From: Bacteroidales bacterium | GTDB lineage: Bacteria > Bacteroidota > Bacteroidia > Bacteroidales > UBA7960 | NCBI GenBank assembly: GCA_007131895.1 | Contig: SLPR01000431.1 | Location: 1-8,712, forward strand | Direction: 5' to 3' | Length of the DNA stretch: 8,712 nt | Shown: piece by piece, positions 1-7,455 of the stretch | Layout of the letters: each line of letters starts with the position of its first letter | Position numbering within the stretch: position 1 is the first letter of the stretch | Program-made: the position numbers and the translations under genes | The notes under the pieces: generated by a model | Seen by the model: the letters and a program-made list of their open reading frames with translations, nothing else | The model's database searches: none | Told to the model about the DNA's origin: nothing

Positions 1-1430
1 AGAAGCATTTCCAGTTTTTGCGGCGAAACATATTTACCAACAGAAGTTTTCATCAAATCTTTGATACGATCAACCATGATCAGGTTGTTCTGATCATCAA
101 GATATCCTTCATCACCGGTGAAGAACCAGCCGTCTTTGAGCACTTCTGCAGACTCTTTTTCTTTTTTATAATATCCGTAAAAAACTGTTCTGCCTTTAAC
201 CAGTATTTCGCTGTTTTCTCCAATTTTAACCTCGATACCCGGCATTACCGTACCACAGGTACCAAAAAAGTACTCATCATCCCTGAAACACGAAACGGTA
301 GCTGTAGTTTCGGTAGCACCATAGCCGTAATTGACAAACAGCCCAACGGCATGGAAAAATTTCAGGGTTGCAGTATTAATGGCAGCTCCTGCACAAGGGA
401 AGAACCTTACATTTCCACCAAAAACAGACCTGACTTTTTTCAACACCAGCAGGTTGGCGATGCGGTACTTAAGCGCGAGCCCAACGGGCAGGCTTTTGTT
501 TCTGCAGCGGTATTGAATTGCCTGCATACCCTGTTTAACAGACCATTTGAATACTTTCTGTTTTGCTTCCGGCCATTTGTTCATCTCGGTATGTATTCCT
601 TCAAAGGTCTTGTCGAAAAACCGGGGAACAGTGCACATTACCGTTGGCTTTACTTTGGGAAGTTCTTCAATGACCTCTTTGGGGTTTTCCAGAAAAACAT
701 TTACCGCACCACGAGACAGCAGGTAATGGCTCCACATGCGTTCAAAGACATGACTCAGTGGCAAAAAACAGAGCGATACGTCAGAACTGTTCACCTTTAG
801 CCTTTCATCATGTATACGAAAACAAAACATAAAATTGTCCTGCCTCAACATTACCCCTTTGGGTTCGCCAGTGGTTCCTGATGTGTATATTACGGTGGCC
901 AGATCTGCTGCGTCATATTCAGCTACCCTGTCTTGTAAAGTTGCTTTTATCCCCTGGCTGGCACCCAACTTCATAAAATCATCAAAACCCATGATTCGGG
1001 AATCGTCAGAACTGGTGTGGTCGAAAGACACAATCTTTTCAAGGGTATTACTTCCATCGAGCAGTTCAAGGGCTGTGGTAAGTTGCTCTTCACTTCCTGC
1101 AAACATTACCTTCATGCTGGTTTCTTTCACGATATAGCGCAACTGGTCAAGGGAGGAGGTAGCATAAAACGGAACCACCACGGCACCCCGTGCCATGATA
1201 GCCAAATCTGCCATGAGCCACTGAGGTTTGTTCTGGCTGAAGATTCCAACCATTTCATCCTTTTCTACACCCAATGCATGCAGCGATGACAAAAAGGATT
1301 CCACTTTAGCATGTAGCTCCAGCCAGTTAATTGATTCATATTGGTTTCCGGCTCCCCGAAAACGAAACACTTCCTTGGTTCTGTATTTATCTACACGATT
1401 GATAAAGAGAGGGATGATGTGTGATTCCAT
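1..1430 (-). CDS. Long-chain acyl-CoA synthetase (AMP-forming), 3' end cut by window edge
   Basis: By family, this ANL-superfamily enzyme activates a free fatty acid with ATP to an acyl-adenylate and transfers it to CoA, feeding lipid synthesis or beta-oxidation. I translated 476 codons from ATG 1430-1428. The ATP/Mg loop YTSGTTGEPKG is at residues 182-192, LPLSHVFE at 223-230, YGATETT at 370-376, TGD at 438-440, and the hinge segment DRIKDLMKTSVGKYVSP at about 454-470. This fits the FAA1-like (COG1022) branch rather than E. coli-type FadD. Such proteins are usually about 600 residues, so roughly the last 120, including most of the mobile C-terminal domain, lie beyond base 1. No frameshift or internal stop was seen. 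A 159-bp gap separates it from yjbQ, and it has its own candidate promoters. The exact chain-length preference cannot be read from the sequence. The family call is firm, the substrate is inferred. Confidence 0.93.
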   Translation of the reverse strand, partial: MESHIIPLFINRVDKYRTKEVFRFRGAGNQYESINWLELHAKVESFLSSLHALGVEKDEMVGIFSQNKPQWLMADLAIMARGAVVVPFYATSSLDQLRYIVKETSMKVMFAGSEEQLTTALELLDGSNTLEKIVSFDHTSSDDSRIMGFDDFMKLGASQGIKATLQDRVAEYDAADLATVIYTSGTTGEPKGVMLRQDNFMFCFRIHDERLKVNSSDVSLCFLPLSHVFERMWSHYLLSRGAVNVFLENPKEVIEELPKVKPTVMCTVPRFFDKTFEGIHTEMNKWPEAKQKVFKWSVKQGMQAIQYRCRNKSLPVGLALKYRIANLLVLKKVRSVFGGNVRFFPCAGAAINTATLKFFHAVGLFVNYGYGATETTATVSCFRDDEYFFGTCGTVMPGIEVKIGENSEILVKGRTVFYGYYKKEKESAEVLKDGWFFTGDEGYLDDQNNLIMVDRIKDLMKTSVGKYVSPQKLEML

Positions 1431-1469
1431 AATTATATTTCAAAAAATTTAACTTAAACAATTATTAAT

Positions 1470-1477
1470 CAAATGTA
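1470..1477 (-). promoter_or_regulatory. Candidate Bacteroidota -7 box for the acyl-CoA synthetase gene
   Basis: The minus strand reads TACATTTG, an exact match to the Bacteroidota -7 consensus TAnnTTTG. It lies about 40 nt before the start codon at 1430, in a very AT-rich stretch. No TTTG is found at the usual -33 spacing. A second exact match, TATTTTTG at 1574-1581 (minus), has a TTTG 23 nt upstream at 1605-1608, overlapping the end of yjbQ, and is an alternative with a longer leader. The short motif recurs by chance in AT-rich DNA, so either site is tentative. The rest of 1431-1589 shows no gene or strong terminator. Confidence 0.4.
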
Positions 1478-1589
1478 TAAGTTTTTTTTTGAAATAAAGC
1501 CATCGAAACAAAATAAAAGTGTCGGGAGCAACATTTGTCTATGGGATAAATAGTTTTTTGAATGAGCCAAAGGCAAAAATAACTGCATA

Positions 1590-2000
1590 TCAGGAATAAA
1601 CCGTCAAAGTGATTTTTCTTCCTCCTCCCCGGTTGCGAAACTCACAGAGAAAAATCCCCTGCCATGTACCCAGTTTCAGCCTGCCATTGGCAATGGGAAT
1701 GGTAAGAGACACTCCTGTAAGGGCCGATTTTACGTGGGCGGGCATATCGTCTGAGCCCTCCATGGTATGCTCCAGGAAAGGGAGGTTTTCGGGTACAAGT
1801 TCATTAAAAATGCTTTCCATATCTACCATTACTGAAGGGTCAGCATTCTCATTGATCATCAGCCCGGCAGAAGTATGATGAACAAAAACGTTCAGCAATC
1901 CTGCCTGCGGCAAATCGGTCAGGGCATCACTGATATGTCTTGTGATTGCATGGTAGCCCCTGGAAAAAGGAGGCAATTGTATCTCTTTTTGAAAAATCAT
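1590..2000 (-). CDS. yjbQ: YjbQ / UPF0047 family protein
   Basis: A complete 136-residue protein, the usual length for this single-domain family. Hallmarks are HHTSAG at residues 41-46, ENADPSV at 51-57, H78 followed by EGSDDMPAHVKSAL at 81-94, and GTWQGIFLCEFRNRGGGR at 111-128. The conserved histidines and acidic residues suggest a metal or phosphate site. The family is often annotated as 'secondary thiamine-phosphate synthase' because E. coli YjbQ can partly replace ThiE. Its physiological role is not settled, so that name should be treated with caution. No signal peptide or membrane segment is seen, so it is probably cytoplasmic. The start is ATG 2000-1998, 39 nt after the stop of the upstream SLOG-like gene on the same strand, so the two may be cotranscribed. 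No clear terminator follows it. Confidence 0.93.
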   Translation of the reverse strand: MIFQKEIQLPPFSRGYHAITRHISDALTDLPQAGLLNVFVHHTSAGLMINENADPSVMVDMESIFNELVPENLPFLEHTMEGSDDMPAHVKSALTGVSLTIPIANGRLKLGTWQGIFLCEFRNRGGGRKITLTVYS

Positions 2001-2039
2001 GGCAATTGAGTTTTATGTTTTCTTAAAAATAAAATCCGA

Positions 2040-2633
2040 CTACTCCTGCAGCCATTGGAACCAAACCTGCTGATCAACAATGGGAATGTTGTTTTGCCTG
2101 CACACCTGCATGGTGTGGCCGGTCCCTCCCGCGAGGGGGTTAAGAAGATCGTCGTAGAAAATGCCAAAGGTGGCTGGTTGCACTCCTTCGGCACCAATGG
2201 CTTTTACTGTATCGCGAATGATATAGGCTGCCTTGATGGCGTAGGAATTGCGATTGCCTCCCACATATTGATCAATTAGATTTTCGGTCTTTTTATTGCT
2301 TTTGGACTGGTAAACCACATCGGCTTCAGCGGCCAGATCGATTTCATCCAATGCCACAGTGTCATAAGCCAGGTTGGTTTTGCGCCGGTGCCCGCTGTAG
2401 GGTGTAATTACCTGCAAACGCCGGTTGTCAATGCCTGCCACTCCCTCGCTGAAAAACTGATCGGAACCGTCGGCATTGCCACTGCGGAAAAGCATATGTT
2501 TGGATTTGAAGGCAAGCAGATTGCCCAGCTTCACCAGCTTTTCACGATCTTCTTCCCGTACAATCCGTTTGCCTTCCAGCAAAATTATGGAACCGGGCTT
2601 GTCGTATTGTTGCAAAAATTCATTTAGTGTCAT
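2040..2633 (-). CDS. SLOG/DprA-like putative nucleotide-binding protein, function unknown
   Basis: I do not recognise a named gene. Numbering from ATG 2633-2631 gives 197 residues. RSGNADGSDQFF at 50-61 resembles the SGGADGAD-type turn of SLOG/cpYpsA-related proteins, with Asn replacing one Gly. A late GGTGHTM at 169-175, followed by NIPIVD, resembles their second glycine motif. These motifs suggest a Rossmann-like fold that binds a nucleotide or nucleotide-derived ligand. Between them lies a charged, basic segment (about 81-150, with PYSGHRRK at 78-85 and SKSNKKTE at 110-117) that I cannot place. No signal peptide or membrane span is seen. The frame could begin at TTG 2642-2640, adding three residues. 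ATG was preferred because it is the commoner start. A 39-bp gap to yjbQ suggests cotranscription. The gene is certain from its long open frame and motifs, and the fold is inferred. Confidence 0.85.
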   Translation of the reverse strand: MTLNEFLQQYDKPGSIILLEGKRIVREEDREKLVKLGNLLAFKSKHMLFRSGNADGSDQFFSEGVAGIDNRRLQVITPYSGHRRKTNLAYDTVALDEIDLAAEADVVYQSKSNKKTENLIDQYVGGNRNSYAIKAAYIIRDTVKAIGAEGVQPATFGIFYDDLLNPLAGGTGHTMQVCRQNNIPIVDQQVWFQWLQE

Positions 2634-2853
2634 AACCTTCAATTTTTGGAGAGGGATAATCGTTGGATTTAAAAATCTAATTTACAAAAAATCATCAGGA
2701 TTATTTAGCCAAAAGGGCTATTGTTATGTCTGGATTTTTTTTCCATTGTTGTCAGTTTTTACAATCAACCCTGGGAATTAATTGCGCTGTCCTCAAATGC
2801 CTTTCACTTTTCAAGGCTTATGCACAGCGCTTTTTTTTTCTGCACTCTTTAAA

Positions 2854-2874
2854 CCGTCGGCTAAAGCACGACGG
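2854..2874. repeat. GC-rich imperfect hairpin, REP-like
   Basis: The plus strand has CCGTCG at 2854-2859 and its exact reverse complement CGACGG at 2869-2874. An inner GC/GC pair closes a TAAA loop, with one bulged base (A at 2868), giving 8 stem pairs. The structure lies about 60 nt past the sbcC stop. Read on the minus strand it is followed only by TTTAAAG, so it is a poor intrinsic terminator, although it could block exonucleases or weakly stop transcription. The compact GC-rich palindrome in an AT-rich gap, with an adjoining partial copy, resembles REP elements mobilised by RAYT-type transposases. That reading is inference. Confidence 0.6.
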
Positions 2875-2909
2875 CAATAGATAGTTTAAAGCACGACGGC
2901 AATAGATAG
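2862..2909. repeat. Two perfect 23-nt direct repeats
   Basis: TAAAGCACGACGGCAATAGA plus TAG occurs at 2862-2884 and again, identically, at 2887-2909, separated by two T residues (period 25). The first copy contains the right arm of the hairpin at 2854-2874. The second copy has no matching left arm, so it looks like a duplication of half of the element plus its flank. Only two copies exist and there are no spacers, so this is not a CRISPR array. Confidence 0.9.
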
Positions 2910-2933
2910 CTTCTTTTTATATCCATTTTTTAC

Positions 2934-5900
2934 TTAGTCTACACGTAAGGTGCTGTAGCCCTGGCCTCCCTTTTCCAACTTTATCTGCGTGGTAATGCGT
3001 TCCTGCATGGCCTCCACGTGAGAGATTACCCCGATAGTTTTACTGGTTTCGTACTGAAGTTTCTCCAGCGTATCCATGGTTTGATCGAGGGTAAGTTTAT
3101 CAAGTGAGCCAAAACCTTCATCTATGAACAGACTTTTGATTTCGACTTTGTGGGCCGCCAAATCGGACAGAGCCAGCGCCAGCGACAAGCTGACCAGGAA
3201 ACTCTCACCCCCGGAAAGCGATTTAACCGAGCGTCGCAGATCGCCCATGTGGGTATCCACCACGGCAAGGCTGTCATCTTCTCCCTCATCGGGAATGGAG
3301 AGCAAATAGCGGTCGTTGAGCATCTGCAGCCTTTTGTTCGCTCCCTGCACCAGTTGCTGCAATGTCAGCTCCTGGGCAAAGGTGCTGAATCGTTTTCCTT
3401 CGGCATCGCCGATGTATTTGTTGAGCAGCACCCATTTCTCGTTCTGCTTTTTCTGCTTTGCAATTTGTTCGTACAAAAGCTCAAGTTCCTGCAGTGTTTT
3501 GACCTGAAAGTTTTTCTGACCTACCAGTCCATCTCTATCGGCAGAAACTTTTTGCTGCTGCTCTTCAACAGCTTTTCGTTTCAGAACAATCTCCTCTGTG
3601 GTTTCTTCCACATCCTTATCCAAAAGAATCTGCCTGTTTTCACGGTGTACTTTCAGTGCTGAAAGGGTGCGATCTTTCTCTTTGTTACATTCATCCTTTT
3701 CTGCTTGCAGAGCTTTGTATTCAGCATCTTCCAGCAAATCGTCCATAGCCTGAAGGGGTGAGTCATAACCCGGCAAATCCTGAAGAAGCTGTTGATGAAG
3801 AGAAACATAAGCCTCACGGTTTTCCTGGTTTTTCTTTACCTGTGACTGTTTTTGCTCTGCATATTTCTTCTGCCGGGTACTATTCCCGGTGAGTCTTTCC
3901 TGAAATTTGCGGGTAACATCCAGAATATCACTGCCGCTGAAAATGCTTTTCAGCTCGTCGTTAACCTTTACTGCAGCGTCATAATATTCAACCCATTGCT
4001 GCACCTTCACGGCCAGGGACTTCAGCCGGTTTTCCTTTTCCGAGAGGGATGCATATCGCTCCACCTGAGCTGCCCGTTCTTTGACCTGTCCGAGGGTTGT
4101 GTCCGGTTTTTCCTGCTGGTATTCAGCAGGTAAAGTATTCAGGATGGCATCCGCTTTTTCCTGTCCCGTTTTCACTTCACCTCCCAAATCATTGAGGTCT
4201 TTGTTAACTTTTTCCAGCTGGGCGGTTTTATATTTCAGGGCAGATTCCAGGGAGTTGATCTCTTTTTTCAGGGCTTCGTTGGTGTTGTGGGCTTCTTTGA
4301 TTTTGGTTTCCAGCTCATCATCAGCAACAGGAGCGTCCTCACTGTAAGGGTGTTCCGTCGCACCACACAGGGGGCATGGCTCACCATCCTGCAGTTTCTG
4401 CCGGTGTTGCTCCAGGCTGGCAGACAAATCACGGATGGTCTTGTCTTTTTCCAAACCCTTAAAAATCAACTCCTGCTGTTTCTGGTTTGCCCGCGTTTTT
4501 TCCAGCGAGGCAGGAATAGGTTCGGTTTCTTCGGCAAGCTGCTTTTGCTCCTGCCACAGCTTCTGCAACCTGCTATTCTGACTCTCCAGCATTACTGACA
4601 CAGAGATGAGCGATTGCAGTTTTTCTGCAGCATCCTTTAACACCCTCAGCTTTTCTACGGGATTTTCCCGGGTTTGCGGGTCAAGAATTTCCTTCAGGCT
4701 GTCCAGTTCCTGCCCCTGGACATCCATTATTTTTTTCAGCTCTGCAGCAGCTTTGGAAGGATGGGTATTGTTCAGGGAAACAGAAAGTTCTTTTGCATCA
4801 GCAGTAACCGCTGAACGCACGTTATTACTCAGGGATGCGGCTTCGCTGAGCCGACCTTTTAAATCCAGCACCCTTGCTTCGAAGGTTTTCAATGCTTCAT
4901 CCACGGGGGCTTCACTTCCAGTGAGCAGAACCACTTCCCTGCGGATGGCAGCATCCTCTGTTTCACACTCCTGCAGCCGGGCCTGTAAATCCTGTAGCTC
5001 CGCCTCTTCCTTTTTCAGTGTTTTGGCCAGCTGGTTCCACTCCCACAGCTGCTTTTGGTAAGGAAGAAGTTTTTCGTGTTGCTCCATACGCTGCCCGTTT
5101 TTGCTGAGAAAATCTTTCAGATTCTCTTCCAGGCGAGCCACTTTTTGTTCATGACCTGCAACCGTGCGGTTGAGGGTCGCAATTTCCAGTTTGATTTTTT
5201 CCTGACCCCTGTATATTTCTATCTGACCATTCTGTTCACGCAGTTGACTGTCATACAGCGCTATCGATTCAAGAAGCTCGTTGTATGCTTCTTCGCCCAT
5301 AAGCTGTTCTTTTCGGTGGTTTTCCTGCGACTGCAGGTTCTCCAGTTCCTGCCCGTGCAGCCTGTTTTTGCGGAATGCTGCCTTGCCCAGCTCACGGTAT
5401 ATCCATGTGCCGGTTACCTTTTCCAGCAATCGCCCCCTCTCATCCCCTTTGGCTTTGAGGAAAGCAGCAAAATCGCCCTGGGCCAGCAAAATGGCTTTCA
5501 CAAACTGGTCAAAATTCAGCCCGATAAGAGACTCATTCCTGCCAATTACATCAGACTTTTTCAGCGGCAACAGTTCACCTGCTTCATTGGCCAGCTGCAT
5601 CTCATGATCGCGCAGTTTTCCGTTGCGATTGGTAGAAATACTCCATTGTGAAATATAAATCCCGTCGTTGCAGCTGTAGGTAACTTCTGCAAAGGCATCA
5701 GGCATATTGCGTGTAAGGATGAGCCCCGATTTCTCAATAAACCCTTTGGTTACCGCATCCGTCACCCTGGGAATACGGCAATACAAAGCCAGGGTGATGA
5801 CATCCAGGATGGTGGTTTTGCCGCTGCCTGTGGGGCCGGTAATGGCAAACAACCCTGCCGTGGAAAGGGGGGCCTGTGTAAAATCAATGGAATGTTCTCC

Positions 5901-5945
5901 CTTGAGAGAGTTGATGTTTTTGAATCGTATATTGAGTATGTTCAT
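2934..5945 (-). CDS. sbcC: SbcC, ATPase subunit of the SbcCD DNA nuclease
   Basis: The bacterial Rad50 counterpart. With SbcD it forms an ATP-dependent complex that cleaves DNA hairpins and processes blocked or broken ends. The protein has 1003 residues, near the usual length of about 1000-1050. The N-terminal ATPase half has Walker A GPTGSGKT at 37-44 and the Q-loop in LLAQGDFAAF with Gln156. Long glutamate/lysine/glutamine-rich coiled coils follow on both sides of the zinc hook CPLC, with Cys524 and Cys527. The C-terminal half has the ABC signature LSGGES at 910-915, Walker B FIDEGFGSLD with Asp942-Glu943, and the switch histidine in ISHVEAM at His976. All catalytic elements are present, so the protein should be active. 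The start is ATG 5945-5943, 39 nt after the sbcD stop, indicating one transcript with sbcD. No clear Shine-Dalgarno sequence precedes it. Confidence 0.97.
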   Translation of the reverse strand: MNILNIRFKNINSLKGEHSIDFTQAPLSTAGLFAITGPTGSGKTTILDVITLALYCRIPRVTDAVTKGFIEKSGLILTRNMPDAFAEVTYSCNDGIYISQWSISTNRNGKLRDHEMQLANEAGELLPLKKSDVIGRNESLIGLNFDQFVKAILLAQGDFAAFLKAKGDERGRLLEKVTGTWIYRELGKAAFRKNRLHGQELENLQSQENHRKEQLMGEEAYNELLESIALYDSQLREQNGQIEIYRGQEKIKLEIATLNRTVAGHEQKVARLEENLKDFLSKNGQRMEQHEKLLPYQKQLWEWNQLAKTLKKEEAELQDLQARLQECETEDAAIRREVVLLTGSEAPVDEALKTFEARVLDLKGRLSEAASLSNNVRSAVTADAKELSVSLNNTHPSKAAAELKKIMDVQGQELDSLKEILDPQTRENPVEKLRVLKDAAEKLQSLISVSVMLESQNSRLQKLWQEQKQLAEETEPIPASLEKTRANQKQQELIFKGLEKDKTIRDLSASLEQHRQKLQDGEPCPLCGATEHPYSEDAPVADDELETKIKEAHNTNEALKKEINSLESALKYKTAQLEKVNKDLNDLGGEVKTGQEKADAILNTLPAEYQQEKPDTTLGQVKERAAQVERYASLSEKENRLKSLAVKVQQWVEYYDAAVKVNDELKSIFSGSDILDVTRKFQERLTGNSTRQKKYAEQKQSQVKKNQENREAYVSLHQQLLQDLPGYDSPLQAMDDLLEDAEYKALQAEKDECNKEKDRTLSALKVHRENRQILLDKDVEETTEEIVLKRKAVEEQQQKVSADRDGLVGQKNFQVKTLQELELLYEQIAKQKKQNEKWVLLNKYIGDAEGKRFSTFAQELTLQQLVQGANKRLQMLNDRYLLSIPDEGEDDSLAVVDTHMGDLRRSVKSLSGGESFLVSLSLALALSDLAAHKVEIKSLFIDEGFGSLDKLTLDQTMDTLEKLQYETSKTIGVISHVEAMQERITTQIKLEKGGQGYSTLRVD

Positions 5946-5984
5946 GTTTTTTCCCGGTTAAATCATTCAATGCAGTTTTGTTTG

Positions 5985-7208
5985 CTATTCCTCTTCCCTG
6001 GTTTGATCTACCTCGTCCAGAATTTCCCTGAAAGCATCCAGAAGCATATCCCGGGTTGGGTCAGGCAACTCTTCCTTGTCCAGCCTTTTTACAAAAACAT
6101 CTTCGGCCTTCATTTCGGAAATGCGTTGAGATTCATCATAAAGCGAAGCAGTGCCCAATGCCCCGTTGGCAAACCGGATGCGGTATTTGAGAATGGTTGC
6201 ATTTTCGTGTTTGAAATCTTCGATGACTGTTTCCAAATCCATTAATTTGGTAGGATCATGTTTTTCTTCCAAAGCAATGAGTTCAATTAAATCTGTAAGT
6301 CTTCTCCCCTCAGACGAATAGGTACGCAGTTTTTGACGAATCTCTTCCACCGTGCCCTCAATGCGCACCAGCTTGCGGTTTAGTGGCACCGGAATGCTTT
6401 CAAAGCTGAGGGATTGCTGGTCTGTGGTAATAAGCATCACCCGGTTGGCATTGCCCGATTCACTAAAGGAGAGCTGCACGGGGGACCCGCTGTATATAAA
6501 TTTTTCACCGGGCTCCTGAGGTTTGTGAAGATGGCCCAGGGCATAATAGGAGAAATAATCGGGCAGGTTCTTCACTTCCAGTCCGGCAAGATTTCCCACC
6601 TGGATCTCCCGTTCGCTTTCCGACACAAACCCGCCTTGCACATACAGGTGTCCCATGGCCAGGGCCGGCACACCGGGGAAGTGTATTTTGCACTGTTCAG
6701 CGGTTTGCTGAAATACCTTAACGATTCCTTTTCGGATGGCCTCGGTGCGCTCTTCATAGTTCTCATCCTGGTTATACCGTCTCAGGTCAGCATCGCGAAG
6801 AAAAGGCACACAAGCCACAACCACTTCTGTTTCTCCTGCCTTGTTTTTCACCGGGACAAGCATGCTGCTGTAATCATCGGGCAGGCTTCCTGTGACATAA
6901 ATATCAAGGTGCTTTAACAATTCCCGGGGTGCTTCCAGCACAGAGGGTGAATCGTGGTTACCCCCGGCAATAATTACCTTGCATTTCAATATCATTAGCT
7001 CGCGCAGCAATTCAAAATAGATGCGCCGGGATTCGCTGGAGGGGTTGGCCACATCAAATACATCGCCCGAAACCAGCAGTACATTTACCTGGTTTTGGCG
7101 GATATACTCCACCAGCCATTGAAAGAACAGGTTTTGTTCTTCATAAAGCTCAGCCTGGTAGAGGCGTTTGCCAATATGAAGGTCGGAGGTGTGAAGGATT
7201 TTAAGCAT
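5985..7208 (-). CDS. sbcD: SbcD, metallophosphoesterase subunit of the SbcCD nuclease
   Basis: The bacterial Mre11 counterpart: an Mn-dependent exo/endonuclease that works with SbcC on hairpins and double-strand ends. The 407 residues match the family's usual length of about 400. Phosphoesterase motifs occur in order: SDLHIGKR with Asp9 and His11, SGDVFD with Asp49, GGNHDSP with Asn84 and His85, MGHLYVQGG with His187, and ALGHLHKPQ with His226 and His228. The last residues, from about 270 on, fit the SbcD C-terminal capping domain. All metal ligands are present. It is the first gene of an sbcD-sbcC unit, the common order in bacteria. The start is ATG 7208-7206, right where MLKILHTSDLHIG aligns with family N-termini. 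The upstream thiolase gene is cut off by a terminator, so sbcD probably has its own promoter. Confidence 0.97.
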   Translation of the reverse strand: MLKILHTSDLHIGKRLYQAELYEEQNLFFQWLVEYIRQNQVNVLLVSGDVFDVANPSSESRRIYFELLRELMILKCKVIIAGGNHDSPSVLEAPRELLKHLDIYVTGSLPDDYSSMLVPVKNKAGETEVVVACVPFLRDADLRRYNQDENYEERTEAIRKGIVKVFQQTAEQCKIHFPGVPALAMGHLYVQGGFVSESEREIQVGNLAGLEVKNLPDYFSYYALGHLHKPQEPGEKFIYSGSPVQLSFSESGNANRVMLITTDQQSLSFESIPVPLNRKLVRIEGTVEEIRQKLRTYSSEGRRLTDLIELIALEEKHDPTKLMDLETVIEDFKHENATILKYRIRFANGALGTASLYDESQRISEMKAEDVFVKRLDKEELPDPTRDMLLDAFREILDEVDQTREEE

Positions 7209-7299
7209 ATTTGTTGAAGTTGAAATTTGTTTGGTATTCTATGTTTGTTTGCCTGCCAGATTTTTTACGGATGCTGTCGGCAAAATCAGTTTTATAAAG

Positions 7300-7307
7300 C
7301 AAAGATA
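7300..7307 (-). promoter_or_regulatory. Candidate Bacteroidota -7 box for sbcDC
   Basis: The minus strand reads TATCTTTG, an exact TAnnTTTG match, about 92 nt before the sbcD start and downstream of the thiolase terminator. A TTTG lies only 14 nt upstream, shorter than the usual -33 spacing (about 19 or more), so the match is incomplete. It would give a leader of about 85 nt. Nothing else of note was seen in 7209-7363. Confidence 0.4.
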
Positions 7308-7363
7308 GCACTCCCTGGTGTCAAAAGATGTCGCAGAACAGAAAAATTCGGCTTTTCCTGCAT

Positions 7364-7401
7364 AAAAAAAACCCGTCAGCCTTGTCAATGGCTGACGGGT
7401 T
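7364..7401 (-). terminator. Intrinsic terminator of the thiolase gene
   Basis: A perfect 12-bp stem, AACCCGTCAGCC at 7370-7381 pairing with GGCTGACGGGTT at 7390-7401, encloses an 8-nt loop. On the minus strand the hairpin runs straight into a T tract (7371-7364, partly shared with the stem foot). It lies about 55 nt past the thiolase stop and 150 nt or more before sbcD. It should therefore end thiolase transcription and separate it from sbcDC. There is no T tract on the plus-strand side, so it is one-directional. Confidence 0.94.
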
Positions 7402-7455
7402 GTAAGCTGGTTAAATTTGGGTTGTTTTGACAGAGGCAAAAATTCCTGTCGATGA

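Larger units (their letters stand above)
2634..2933. other. Intergenic region between sbcC and the SLOG-like gene
   Basis: About 300 bp without a supportable gene. The sbcC-proximal end carries a GC-rich hairpin and a 23-nt direct repeat, listed separately. The remainder is AT-rich with homopolymer tracts (T runs near 2737-2743 and 2831-2839). It should contain the promoter of the SLOG-like gene. The closest match is TAGATTTT (minus, 2672-2679), which fits 5 of the 6 defined positions of TAnnTTTG and has no good -33 partner, so I do not call it. A 5-bp hairpin at 2706-2720 lacks a T tract. Confidence 0.7.

Noticed and set aside
18..800. 260-codon open frame on the plus strand
   Set aside because: It lies antisense to the acyl-CoA synthetase gene, whose translated frame carries every family motif. 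The antisense product has no recognisable motif.
2706..2720. TAGCC-AAAAG-GGCTA hairpin as a terminator
   Set aside because: The stem has only 5 bp and no T tract follows directly on either strand.
2826..2840. AGCGCT followed by nine T residues as a plus-strand terminator
   Set aside because: The possible stem is only a few base pairs, and no plus-strand gene exists upstream to terminate.
2862..2909. Direct repeats as a CRISPR fragment
   Set aside because: There are two copies separated by 2 nt, with no spacers and no cas genes nearby.
5055..5651. 198-codon plus-strand open frame opposite sbcC
   Set aside because: It is a phenylalanine/leucine-rich antisense shadow of coiled-coil codons. 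The hydrophobic look comes from complementing GAA/AAG/CAG-rich sequence.
2934..7208. SbcCD as part of an anti-phage defence island
   Set aside because: Both proteins are full-length, typical housekeeping SbcC and SbcD in the common order. Neighbours are metabolic genes and no defence partner is present.
7239..7439. 66-codon minus-strand open frame between the thiolase gene and sbcD
   Set aside because: It runs straight through the intrinsic terminator and the candidate sbcD promoter, and has no recognisable motif.
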